Part shown: one piece after another, positions 14,973-23,058 of the stretch
Position numbering within the stretch: position 1 is the first letter of the stretch
How the letters are laid out: the number at the start of each line of letters is the position of its first letter
From: JANNFX01 sp031380225
GTDB taxonomy: Bacteria; Pseudomonadota; Alphaproteobacteria; Rhizobiales; Hyphomicrobiaceae
DNA length: 25,744 nucleotides
Direction: 5' to 3'
NCBI GenBank assembly: GCA_031380225.1
Contig: JANNFX010000022.1
Span: forward strand, 1 to 25,744
Notes under the pieces: model-generated
What the model saw: the letters and a program-made list of their open reading frames with translations, nothing else
Database searches by the model: none
Told to the model about the DNA's origin: nothing
Made by a program: the position numbers and the translations under genes

Positions 14973-15647
14973 TTATGCTTCGTCATCGAGGTACTTGTAG
15001 AGTAGTGCGCCAGCAATGCCTCCTAGGATCGGCGCGACCCAGAACACCCACAATTGCGATAGCGGGACGCCACCAGCGTAGATCGCGGAGGCGAAGCTGC
15101 GAGCCGGATTGACGGACGCGTTCGAGACCGGGATGGCCATGATGTGAATTGCTGTCAACGCCAGACCTATCGACAGCGGCGCGAAACCAGCCGGTGAATT
15201 GGGCCGGGTCGATCCCATGATGACCATTAAGAAGAACGCAGTCAGCACGAATTCGATGATGAACACGCCTTGCAGGCTTGATTTCATCATTGAGAGCTCG
15301 CCATAGCCGTTGGCTGCGAAGGTACCGCCTATTCCGCCGATCAACGAGAACACGCCACACGCTGAAGCGGCGCCCAAACACTGCGCGACGATGTAAGGAA
15401 TTGCGTCTGCCGAAGCGAACCGGCCGCCGGCAACGAGTCCGATCGTCACCGCTGGATTATAGTGTCCGCCAGAGATATGGCCGATGGAGCGTGCCAAGGC
15501 CATGACCGTCAATCCGATCGACAACGCGACGCCGATGATCCCGGCCGCGCCAGACGGCGCGCCAAACGAATAGAACGCGGCGCCCAACACGGATGCCATA
15601 AGCATAAATGTGCCGACAAACTCAGCCACGAGTGCTTTTGTTTTCAT
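14973..15647 (-). CDS. aqpZ: AqpZ-like aquaporin with altered selectivity filter
   Basis: A 224-residue member of the MIP channel family, which lets water or small solutes cross the inner membrane. Six membrane segments are expected. The two pore-lining NPA motifs are at 64-66 (HYNPAVT) and 180-182 (SVNPARS), and GHISGGH before the first is AqpZ-like. By alignment with E. coli AqpZ, the filter residues Phe43, His174, Thr183 and Arg189 correspond here to Ile44, His168, Ala177 and Arg183, so two of the four differ. The ATG at 15647 follows AGGGGA by about eight bases. Longer in-frame starts reach 15764 but add an unlikely Cys-rich leader. It stands alone with its own terminator. Confidence 0.92.
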   Translation of the reverse strand: MKTKALVAEFVGTFMLMASVLGAAFYSFGAPSGAAGIIGVALSIGLTVMALARSIGHISGGHYNPAVTIGLVAGGRFASADAIPYIVAQCLGAASACGVFSLIGGIGGTFAANGYGELSMMKSSLQGVFIIEFVLTAFFLMVIMGSTRPNSPAGFAPLSIGLALTAIHIMAIPVSNASVNPARSFASAIYAGGVPLSQLWVFWVAPILGGIAGALLYKYLDDEA

Positions 15648-15920
15648 TGCTGCAGTCCCCTGTTGCTTCCCCGCCAGCATGTCCGCCTCGCTCTTCAGTC
15701 GAGAATCAAACCGCTGGCTGATGCAGATATAGCACAGGCAGCCGACACGGTGTTGCCGGATCATTTTGGCCGGTTGACCGTGCCGGCGCAGGCTTCAGGC
15801 GCGGAGGATTAACTGCAAGGCATAGAAACCGGAGGGCTTGATAGAGCCGCTATATGCGCCAGTATGATTCGGCAGCAGCCGTCGACTCGAATCACGTATA
15901 ACCATCACTATTGGTCTTGA

Positions 15921-17300
15921 TCACTCGGCCGGAGCAATGGTTCCAGCACTTCGCGCCAATGACCAATTGATATTCATGGTCGCGAACATGATCGTCGTCA
16001 GAGCTGCAAAGCCGAGCAATGCACCCGCCAGCAGCGCATAGTCTTCGAGACGCAAGATCATATAGAGCAAGCCATAGACGATCAGCAGCAAGCCCAGCAT
16101 CAGTAGGCCACTTTTGCTACTCTGCATCGCACGGCTTACGTAAAGCGATAACATGCCCCCCGTTGCGACCGACGACGCAAGGTACGCCCAGCCAAAGCCA
16201 ACGTGCTCGGCTAAAGATAACAGCAGCACGTAGAAAAAGATCATTGCCAGACCGACGAATAAATACTGCACGGCATGAAGCGGCCGCGGCGAAAATAGCT
16301 CGAGCAAGAAAACGCCCATGAAACTGAAAGCAAGAAATAGAATGCCATATTTCACGGCCCGTGAGACGAGATCGTAGAAGTCGACAGGCGAATAGAAGTT
16401 GACGCCAAATTGATACGGCGCCATGCGGTCGAAGCCGCCATCCATCGCACTCCATGAATTCGGCACACTGCGTGCCAAATGCGGAACCTTCCATGACGCG
16501 TTAAAGCCCCTTGATGAGACAGAACGCTCTGCTGGTAAAAATGCGCCAGCGAAGCTTGGATGCGGCCAGTCGGATTTCAGCGCAACGCGCGTTTCGCGCG
16601 CAGCTGGCGCAAACATCAGCGCTGACGACCCAGTAAAGTTCAACGGAATGCGAAATGTAAAGGGCTTGGTTGGTGCGTCTGTGTTGGCAACGTCTCCCGC
16701 TAGAGCCAATTTGGCGTGAATGCCAAAGTTCGTCGCTTGAGCCAGCCCAGTACTGGGAGCAAATGGGATTTTGCCATTGCCATTAATTTCAAGCTGGGCC
16801 GCTTCCTTGAGACCGGCGACACCCGTCATCGACAAACTCAGGATGGCATCTTTCCAACGAACGGCGACGGTGTTGGGCTCAACTTCGCCGATGTCCGGCG
16901 TCAGGAACCGGCCTTCAAGAGTTGCATCGGCCGAATAAACATTGACGTCAAAAATTGATCGATGCAGCACCTCGGCGCGGCTACTACCGGTGATCGATAG
17001 TTCTTCAGGCAGAAACACCGCGCGCCGCTCAACGATCTGCTCGATGCGTTTGTCGCCTTGTATTGTTTCTTGCCGCACGGTGTAGGGGACAATCAGAAAC
17101 GGCCCGGCAATATTTTGCGGGCCGCCCCAATAGCGCGAGACTTCATTTTGAACTTCGCTGGCACGGCCGACACGTTCGTCGACCAGCGTCATGACTAGAA
17201 ACAACGGCACCAGCAATAATATGACGAGCACACCGATCAGGAAAACTTTGAATGCAGGGCTGCGCAGCGTATTGCTGACGGCATCGATGGCGGCGGTCAT
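15921..17300 (-). CDS. creD: Inner-membrane protein CreD
   Basis: A 459-residue membrane protein of the CreD family (cell envelope integrity; in E. coli under CreBC control, in other bacteria tied to beta-lactam or colicin tolerance). Its biochemical activity is unknown. The N-terminal membrane segment KVFLIGVLVILLLVPLFLVM is followed by the family block DERVGRASEVQNEVSRYWGGPQNIAGP, a large periplasmic domain, and five or six membrane segments in the last 150 residues (from about VKYGILFLAFSFMGVFLLELFSPRPLHAVQYLFVGLA). The ATG at 17300 has GGA eight bases upstream; a TTG at 17324 is less likely. No CreBC two-component genes are nearby. parE lies upstream on the same strand after 238 bases, so separate transcription is likely. 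Confidence 0.9.
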   Translation of the reverse strand: MTAAIDAVSNTLRSPAFKVFLIGVLVILLLVPLFLVMTLVDERVGRASEVQNEVSRYWGGPQNIAGPFLIVPYTVRQETIQGDKRIEQIVERRAVFLPEELSITGSSRAEVLHRSIFDVNVYSADATLEGRFLTPDIGEVEPNTVAVRWKDAILSLSMTGVAGLKEAAQLEINGNGKIPFAPSTGLAQATNFGIHAKLALAGDVANTDAPTKPFTFRIPLNFTGSSALMFAPAARETRVALKSDWPHPSFAGAFLPAERSVSSRGFNASWKVPHLARSVPNSWSAMDGGFDRMAPYQFGVNFYSPVDFYDLVSRAVKYGILFLAFSFMGVFLLELFSPRPLHAVQYLFVGLAMIFFYVLLLSLAEHVGFGWAYLASSVATGGMLSLYVSRAMQSSKSGLLMLGLLLIVYGLLYMILRLEDYALLAGALLGFAALTTIMFATMNINWSLARSAGTIAPAE

Positions 17301-17538
17301 GGGGCGGATCCGAAATGGCGTCAAGTCCGCTGACGGTCACCCGGAAAAATGTGACTTTCAAGGAGAAGTCTCAGCACTGACCCGCAATTTTCAGCATGCC
17401 AACGTGCGGAAATTTGCGTCAAAGTGCGGCCGCGGCAGGCGTTGCGGAATCGTTAAGCCCGGCAGCTTTTGGTGTGGCGCCCGTCGAACGCACGGACCCA
17501 GAATGAAAGCGGATCGGGACGTTGACGCGCAACCCGTG

Positions 17539-19506
17539 TCAGATATCCAGATCCTTGGCGAAGGCGGCGCGTTCTTGGATGAAACGGAAGCGAGCTTCGG
17601 GTTTCGAGCCCATCAGCGCGTTGACGGCTTCCGCCAAAACGCTCTTATCGCCGTCACCGGCTTGCACCTTCAACATCATGCGCTTCTTTGGGTCCATGGT
17701 CGTTGACTTCAAATCCTTGAAGTCCATTTCGCCGAGGCCTTTGAAGCGTGTCACGTCCGGCTTTTTGCCCTTGAAGTGCGTCTCTAGAAGTGCGTCGCGG
17801 TCACGCTCAGTGCGAGCGTAGGCGACATCACTCTTATACGCGATTTTATAAAGCGGTGGCACCGCGAGATAGAGATGCCCCTGCTCAATCAGCTCAGGCA
17901 TTTCCTGATAGAAGAACGTGATCAGCAGCGAGGCGATATGGGCGCCATCAACGTCGGCGTCGGTCATGATGATCACGCGCTCGTATCTGAGATCATCATC
18001 GCGGTATTTCGAACCCGTCCCCGCACCCAGCGCCTGAATGAGGTCGCCCAGCAATTGGTTCTGCGCCATCTTGGCGGACGAGGCATTGGCGACGTTCAAG
18101 ATCTTGCCGCGCAATGGCAGAATGGCTTGTGTCTCGCGATCGCGGGCACTCTTGGCGGAGCCACCGGCGCTGTCGCCTTCTACAATAAAGATTTCAGTTC
18201 CCGCAGCCTGCTGGATCGAGCAATCTGCGAGCTTGCCGGGCAAGCGCAACTTGCGTGTTGCCGATTGACGGCCGACTTCCTTTTCGCGCCGGCGCTTCAG
18301 GCGGTCTTCGGCCTGCTCTATGGTCCATTCGAGCAGTTTGTTGGCCTGCTGCGGGCTATCGGTCAGCCAATGGTCGAACGCGTCTTTGACGGCGTTCTCT
18401 ACGATTCGCACTGCTTCCTGCGTCGCCAGCTTGTCCTTGGTCTGGCCTTGGAATTCAGGTTCGCGAATAAATAACGACAGCATAACGGCCGCTGTGCCGA
18501 TAATGTCTTCAGCCGTCACTTGCGCGGCTTTTTTGTTGCCAACACGTTCGCCGAATTCGCGCAACGACTTTGACAGGGCCGAGCGGAATCCGGTTTCGTG
18601 CGTGCCGCCTTCGCCGGTTGGAATCGTGTTGCAGTACGACCGGAAGAAACCGTCTTCGTCCGAAATCCACGCCACCGCCCATTCGACCGAGCCGTGCTTG
18701 CCTTCTTTTTCAACCAGCCCCGAAAACAAATTGGAAGTGATCTGTGTCCGGCCTTGAATTTCGATCTGTAGAAAGTCTTTGAGACCGCCGGGGAAGTGGA
18801 ACGTCGCGGTTGCAGGCGTATCGTCCTTGATCAGTGACGGGTCGCAGTTCCAGCGTATTTCGACGCCGCCGAACAGATAGGCCTTGGAACGGGCCATCTT
18901 GAATAGCCGCGCCGGCTTGAAGTGACAGCCCTTGCCAAAGATTTGCTCGTCGGGATGAAAACGCACCTTAGTACCGCGCCGGTTCATGATCGAGCCGAGC
19001 TTTTCGAGCTTCGTCTGCGGCGCGCCGCGCGAGAACACCATGCGGTAGAGCTGTTGGCCGCGCGCAACTTCCACTTCGAGCGTGTCAGAAAGCGCATTGA
19101 CGACCGAAACGCCGACGCCGTTCAGTCCGCCCGACGTATTGTAGGCCTTGCCGTCGAATTTGCCGCCAGCATGCAAAGTGCAGAGAATGACTTCAAGCGC
19201 GCTCTTTTTCGGAAACTTGGGATGCGGATCGACTGGAATACCGCGGCCATTGTCAGTGACAGATAGAAAACCGTCTGCGCCAAGATCAACGTCGATCCAG
19301 GTCGCGTGGCCGGCTACAGCCTCGTCCATGGCGTTGTCAATGACTTCGGCAAACATGTGATGGAGTGCTTTTTCGTCGGTCCCCCCGATGTACATGCCTG
19401 GGCGGCGACGCACTGGCTCGAGCCCTTCAAGCACCTCAATATTGGCGGCTGTATAGGCATCGGAAGCGTCGGCGGTCTTGCGGGCACGGGCAGATTTATC
19501 GGTCAT
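17539..19506 (-). CDS. parE: DNA topoisomerase IV subunit B ParE
   Basis: ParE is the ATPase subunit which, with ParC, unlinks daughter chromosomes. Counted from the ATG at 19506, the 655 residues show the GHKL ATP site (EVIDNAMDEA 54-63, DNGRGIP 85-91, GGLNGVG 126-132), the QTKDKL lid lysine region (355-360), and the TOPRIM motifs EGDSAGG (443-449) and DADVDG (516-521). The C-terminal ending FIQERAAFAKDLDI and the moderate length favour ParE over GyrB, which usually has a longer TOPRIM-tail insert. The start is uncertain: in-frame ATGs at 19563 and 19572 would add 19-22 residues, and Shine-Dalgarno sequences are weak for all. parC is not in the window. Confidence 0.93.
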   Translation of the reverse strand: MTDKSARARKTADASDAYTAANIEVLEGLEPVRRRPGMYIGGTDEKALHHMFAEVIDNAMDEAVAGHATWIDVDLGADGFLSVTDNGRGIPVDPHPKFPKKSALEVILCTLHAGGKFDGKAYNTSGGLNGVGVSVVNALSDTLEVEVARGQQLYRMVFSRGAPQTKLEKLGSIMNRRGTKVRFHPDEQIFGKGCHFKPARLFKMARSKAYLFGGVEIRWNCDPSLIKDDTPATATFHFPGGLKDFLQIEIQGRTQITSNLFSGLVEKEGKHGSVEWAVAWISDEDGFFRSYCNTIPTGEGGTHETGFRSALSKSLREFGERVGNKKAAQVTAEDIIGTAAVMLSLFIREPEFQGQTKDKLATQEAVRIVENAVKDAFDHWLTDSPQQANKLLEWTIEQAEDRLKRRREKEVGRQSATRKLRLPGKLADCSIQQAAGTEIFIVEGDSAGGSAKSARDRETQAILPLRGKILNVANASSAKMAQNQLLGDLIQALGAGTGSKYRDDDLRYERVIIMTDADVDGAHIASLLITFFYQEMPELIEQGHLYLAVPPLYKIAYKSDVAYARTERDRDALLETHFKGKKPDVTRFKGLGEMDFKDLKSTTMDPKKRMMLKVQAGDGDKSVLAEAVNALMGSKPEARFRFIQERAAFAKDLDI

Positions 19507-19843
19507 TGAGGTCTCAGAAAAATCGAACAGATCGCGGTTATCGCGGCGGTCAGAATGGCCCATGAGCGTCATCCCCGAATACAGCAGCGGTGGTCTATTG
19601 AGACCGCCCCCCGGTGAGCCCGGCAGCATACGCGGAATGAGAAGCGGCAAGGCTCGAATCTTATGGAGTCACGGCGACAGGTCGCACGGCTGCCTATGGA
19701 TTGGCAACTGTGGCGTGGGAAGCACGGCAGTTGACTGCTCTGCGTTTTTACCGGTACTGCCCGTGTTCCGGGCTCCCGCCTCCCTCTTCGACCAACGGCT
19801 CAGGCTCACGAAATCGTGCGCAACTGTTACTTTGTTTTAGTTC
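19507..19843. other. Non-coding region between divergent parE and the small exported protein
   Basis: About 340 bases without a supportable gene before the palindrome at 19844. It must carry the parE promoter on the minus strand and the promoter of the small plus-strand gene. It turns sharply AT-rich after about 19825. Confidence 0.5.
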
Positions 19844-19866
19844 GTTTTGTTATTATATAACAGAAC
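19844..19866 (+). promoter_or_regulatory. AT-rich palindrome, probable operator/promoter of the small exported protein
   Basis: GTTTTGTTAT (19844-19853) and ATAACAGAAC (19857-19866) form a 10-bp inverted repeat with one mismatch and a TAT spacer. It overlaps a TATATA (19854-19859) that could be the -10 box, with TTGTTT (19832-19837) sixteen bases upstream. Such placement suits a dimeric repressor. The regulator is unknown. Confidence 0.5.
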
Positions 19867-19887
19867 AAGAATTGTTTGGAGGCCCCG

Positions 19888-20205
19888 ATGCAAAATTCAA
19901 TTCGAATGATTGCGCGAACGGCCGGATTGTTGGTTGCTGTGACGTTGTCGAGCGGCGTGGGACAAGCCCTCGCTGCTGCAGATAAGCCGGTCAGTGGAAT
20001 TAACCTCGACGCCTGTCAGAAGGCGATGAGTGTGCTGGGAGCCAGCATGGGCCATACCGAGGTTAAGGCAAAAGACGGCCGGCCTCTGTTTCGCTTTTGG
20101 CTCAGAACTACTGGGCTTGATTATACCGCCGATTGCGACGCGGCCACCGGGTCAGTGGTTGATGTAGCACCACGTTTGGCCAATCCAGACCGCGGCGCGT
20201 CGTAG
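19888..20205 (+). CDS. Small exported protein, possibly PepSY-like
   Basis: A 105-residue protein with a clear signal peptide: basic MQNSIRMIARTAG, hydrophobic LLVAVTLSSGVGQ, and likely cleavage after ALAAA. The mature part of about 75 residues holds two cysteines and ends GLDYTADCDAATGSVVDVAPRL. The pattern D-A-x-T-G-x-V after a beta-strand is what PepSY domains look like, but the match is too short to be sure. GGAGG (19878-19882) lies five bases before the ATG and settles the start. It has its own AT-rich promoter region with a palindrome, and a strong terminator downstream, so it is a single-gene unit. Function unknown, acting in the periplasm. Confidence 0.8.
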   Translation: MQNSIRMIARTAGLLVAVTLSSGVGQALAAADKPVSGINLDACQKAMSVLGASMGHTEVKAKDGRPLFRFWLRTTGLDYTADCDAATGSVVDVAPRLANPDRGAS

Positions 20206-20238
20206 GCAGCTTTCTTGAGTTTCTTCTCCCAACTTCAA

Positions 20239-20263
20239 CCCCGCTTCGGCGGGGTCTTTTTTT
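20239..20263 (+). terminator. Rho-independent terminator
   Basis: CCCCGC (20239-20244), loop TTCG, GCGGGG (20249-20254), then TC and seven T. It ends the small exported-protein transcript and lies just beyond the end of convergent proC. Confidence 0.93.
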
Positions 20264-20280
20264 GGTCAGGGGGTCAGCTG

Positions 20281-21129
20281 TTACTTGCCCTTCGCCAACG
20301 CCTGTCCGCGCGCTTTAGCGGCGGCGATCGCGCGTGTCATCAGGTCTTGCAGACCCGGATCAGTCATTAGAATTTCGAGCGCGGCAGCCGTTGTGCCACC
20401 TGGCGAGGTGACGTTGTGGCGAAGTTCGGAAGCGGGAAGATCGGATTGCCGCAAGAGTTCACCTGAACCCGCAATAGTCGCGCGCGCGAGTTGAGCAGCG
20501 AGTTCTGAATTGAGGCCCGCGGCCCGGCCCGCTTCTGCCAGGCATTCGGCGAGTAGAAACACATATGCCGGACCAGACCCAGAAACCGCAGTAACGGCAT
20601 CCATCTGCGCTTCATCGTCGATCCACGCGACTTCGCCAGCCGCCGACAGCACGGCATCCGTCAACGCACGCTGCGGCTTTGAAGTCGCAGCATTCGCCAC
20701 GCATACAGTTATCCCCCGGCCAATGGCAGCCGGCGTGTTCGGCATCGCGCGCACGACCGCGATGCCCTGAGGCAAGTGCTGTTCGAAGCTGGCGAGTGAC
20801 CGTCCGGCGGCGATCGACACTACGACAGTGCCGGGCCCGGCCAGTTTCGCGAGCTTTGGAAAAACCGCGTCCATCATCTGCGGTTTGACGGCGACCAGGA
20901 TCATCCCCGGCTGTGTCGCGAGTGACGTAATCTCAGCTTCGGCCTTGAGCCCATGTTGGCCGAGATAGGCCGCAACGTCTGCCGGTACTGAAGGATCTTG
21001 AATGCGAACCTGATCGGGCTTCAGTCCACGCGCCAGAAGGCCGGCTAGCAGCGCGCTGCCCATCTTGCCGGCGCCCGCTAGCACCAGAGGGCCAGTCATA
21101 TCGAAGTTATTATCAAGTGTTCTAGTCAT
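20281..21129 (-). CDS. proC: Pyrroline-5-carboxylate reductase ProC
   Basis: ProC performs the last step of proline synthesis, reducing pyrroline-5-carboxylate with NAD(P)H. The 282 residues show the N-terminal nucleotide-binding GAGKMG (19-24), VAVKPQ, RAMPNTPAAIGRG, VSGSGPAYVFLLAECLAEAG, and the C-terminal family signature LRHNVTSPGGTTAAALEIL. The ATG at 21129 is chosen because GAG/CGAG precedes it; an ATG at 21099 (MTGPLVLAG) gives 272 residues and is almost as good. A longer frame to 21231 would overlap the preceding intergenic region without support. The YbjN-domain gene lies 105 bases upstream on the same strand, and the two are probably co-transcribed. Confidence 0.95.
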   Translation of the reverse strand: MTRTLDNNFDMTGPLVLAGAGKMGSALLAGLLARGLKPDQVRIQDPSVPADVAAYLGQHGLKAEAEITSLATQPGMILVAVKPQMMDAVFPKLAKLAGPGTVVVSIAAGRSLASFEQHLPQGIAVVRAMPNTPAAIGRGITVCVANAATSKPQRALTDAVLSAAGEVAWIDDEAQMDAVTAVSGSGPAYVFLLAECLAEAGRAAGLNSELAAQLARATIAGSGELLRQSDLPASELRHNVTSPGGTTAAALEILMTDPGLQDLMTRAIAAAKARGQALAKGK

Positions 21130-21234
21130 CTCGACTCGATACTCTGTCAACCAGCGGTAGCCGGAATTCGTAGAGCGGATTGGGAGCGGCACGCGACAGC
21201 GAACCGTGGCGTAAACCGCCCTGCGAATCAACCG

Positions 21235-21738
21235 CTACGCCTGGCCTTCAGTCTGCATCATGGTTGAGACCAGGGCTTCGCGGCTTTCTTTACCGGCCCA
21301 GACCACAAACTGGAAGGCTTGATAGTAGCGCTCGCAACCCTCAAGGGCCGCTTTCAGCATCGCTTCGCATTGACCAGTCGTCGCCCTGGTATCGGTCAAC
21401 AGGATGGCGTGGCGGTACATGACCAGGCCTTCCGATGTCCAAAGATCGAAATGGCCGAGCCATAGCTGCTCGTTGATCTGAGCGATCAGCCGGTACATTT
21501 CGTTGAGCCGGTTTTTCGGTACTTTGAAGTCAAATGCGCATGCCAAGTGCAGCGCGTCGAGGTCGTCGCGCCAATTGAGCGAGACGTGATAGTCAGTCCA
21601 GTTGCCGCCCACGATCAGAGTCAATTCTTCATCGCCGGTGCGTTCCGTCGCCCAACCGTGATTGGCAGCCAAATGCTCCATCAAATCGATTGGGTTGGTT
21701 GCGTTTGCGGCTGATGCCCGCCTGTCGACCGATGCCAT
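21235..21738 (-). CDS. YbjN-domain protein
   Basis: A soluble 167-residue protein with the YbjN (type III secretion chaperone-like fold) pattern: GWATERTGDEELTLIVGGNWTDYHVSLNWRDDLDALHLACAFD, then RLNEMYRLIAQINEQLWLGHFDLWTSEGLVMYRHAIL. E. coli YbjN affects motility and stress responses, but no biochemical role is established. AGGAG lies six bases before the ATG at 21738. A 7-bp hairpin (CCGGGCT with AGCCCGG, 21760-21780) sits in the leader about 20 bases upstream. It precedes proC on the same strand, an arrangement I recall from other alphaproteobacteria; this is memory, not shown here. Confidence 0.88.
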   Translation of the reverse strand: MASVDRRASAANATNPIDLMEHLAANHGWATERTGDEELTLIVGGNWTDYHVSLNWRDDLDALHLACAFDFKVPKNRLNEMYRLIAQINEQLWLGHFDLWTSEGLVMYRHAILLTDTRATTGQCEAMLKAALEGCERYYQAFQFVVWAGKESREALVSTMMQTEGQA

Positions 21739-22102
21739 TCTCGCTCCTTCGTCACCATACCGGGCTCAAGTGAAGCCCGGCGCCGCTATCCCAGATCGTA
21801 AAGCTGACCGGAACCGCGGGGATCTGTTTGTTGAGGCAAACACTAGGGACCGGCGAGTCGCAAGCGGGGCGGCGCTTTCTCCACGGTGAAGCGATTGAGA
21901 ATCATTGGAAAACTGGGGGCCAAAGGCTACTCGTCAACATCAGCAGCGAGAACATGTTGAGAAGTTGAACCTATGCCACAGGTTGCTGGGGACAGAATTT
22001 CTGACTTTTCAAGTTGTGCCAGCAGCTGAACGCCAAATAGAAAAAACCGCCCCAAGCGGTGCCGGGACGGTTTGCGTTTCATGGATCAGATTTGAGCCAG
22101 CA
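21739..22102. other. Non-coding boundary between the puf operon and the YbjN gene
   Basis: 364 bases with the pufM terminator at 22041-22073 and the YbjN leader hairpin at 21760-21780. I looked on the minus strand for pufC (tetraheme cytochrome) or pufX and saw neither; no CxxCH codon pattern or sizeable open frame exists here. Confidence 0.6.
22041..22073 (-). terminator. Rho-independent terminator of the puf operon
   Basis: On the minus strand AAACCGTCCC (22073-22064) pairs with GGGGCGGTTT around a short GC-rich loop (one mismatch), followed by a run of six T. It begins 30 bases after the pufM stop and closes the operon. Confidence 0.85.
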
Positions 22103-23035
22103 TCAAGGATAGGCGGCGGGTGCCAAGCCGTGCTTCAGACCCCAATCGTACCAATTGTCGACCGCAGTGCCTGTCAACAGGATGCCGATGCCACCGGTTA
22201 GAGGGCAAAGGATTGCGAACCACCACGCCCAGCGATGAATCGATTCAACCGTTGCGTTGAAACCCATCGTCCAGCGCCAGAACAAGGCGGCGCGTTCCGC
22301 TGCCGTGCCGCGGTCGGTAATCTGCTCGATTTCCCGTTCGCCGCCGTAGCGGGTCACTGCCAGGATCGTCGCGCCGTGCATGGCGAACAGCAAAGCTGAG
22401 CCATAAAGGAACGCAATCGAGAGCATGTGGAAAGGATTGTAGAACAGATTTCCGTAGGTCATCGAGAAGTTGTTGGTCCAATCGAGATGCGAGAAGATTC
22501 CAAATGGAACAGCTTCGCTAAATCTGCCCATCATCACCGGCCGGATAAAGCCAAGAACCAGGAACAGCCAAATCGCGGCGGCGAACGCCCATGCAACGTG
22601 GGTTCCCATGTTCAGCGCGCGAGCGCGCCGGTACATTCGGAGCCACCACAGCAAGATCGACGTCGTCAGGAAGAAGCCAGCGACCTGCCACCATCCGCCC
22701 TCGTTAAGCGGCGCCAGATGAAGTCCGTACTTCGCTGGCGGCGGGTTGAGCGACAAATAGAACAGCTTCTGCAGAAACTCCCTTGGGTTCCAATTCACCG
22801 ACGCCAGCATGTTGAGGCCGATGATCTCGAACGCAATGATCCCGCAAGCAAGTGACGCGAGCCCAAGCGTGCCGAGATAGAAGGGCCCGACCTGCGCGTC
22901 GCCGAAGCGGCCGAACAAGTGCGTATAGAACGGTTTGCCGGTCCGCCGGTCATCGCCCTGTCCGCCTTCAACACCGAGGTCCGGTCCGGCAGGCCGAACT
23001 TGAACCTGGGTAAAGATATTTTGATATTGAGCCAT
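22103..23035 (-). CDS. pufM: Photosynthetic reaction centre subunit M
   Basis: One of the two core membrane subunits of the purple bacterial reaction centre, binding bacteriochlorophyll, bacteriopheophytin, quinone QA and the non-heme iron. The 310 residues have five membrane helices. Ligands are in place (numbers include Met): His183 (accessory BChl, FSHLDW), His203 (special pair, NPFHM), His220 (iron, AMHG), Glu235 and His267 (iron), Trp253 by QA and Tyr211 near the special pair. RFGDAQVGP gives Asp at the position called M44 in Rhodobacter sphaeroides. AAGGAG precedes the ATG by about nine bases. pufL ends 23 bases upstream. It is the last gene of the operon. Confidence 0.98.
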   Translation of the reverse strand: MAQYQNIFTQVQVRPAGPDLGVEGGQGDDRRTGKPFYTHLFGRFGDAQVGPFYLGTLGLASLACGIIAFEIIGLNMLASVNWNPREFLQKLFYLSLNPPPAKYGLHLAPLNEGGWWQVAGFFLTTSILLWWLRMYRRARALNMGTHVAWAFAAAIWLFLVLGFIRPVMMGRFSEAVPFGIFSHLDWTNNFSMTYGNLFYNPFHMLSIAFLYGSALLFAMHGATILAVTRYGGEREIEQITDRGTAAERAALFWRWTMGFNATVESIHRWAWWFAILCPLTGGIGILLTGTAVDNWYDWGLKHGLAPAAYP

Positions 23036-23058
23036 TGTTTGCTCTCCTTACCACCAGA

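Noticed and set aside
21896..21911. Fur-like GAGAATCATT sequence upstream of the YbjN gene
   Set aside because: Only part of one half-site matches and no palindrome is present.
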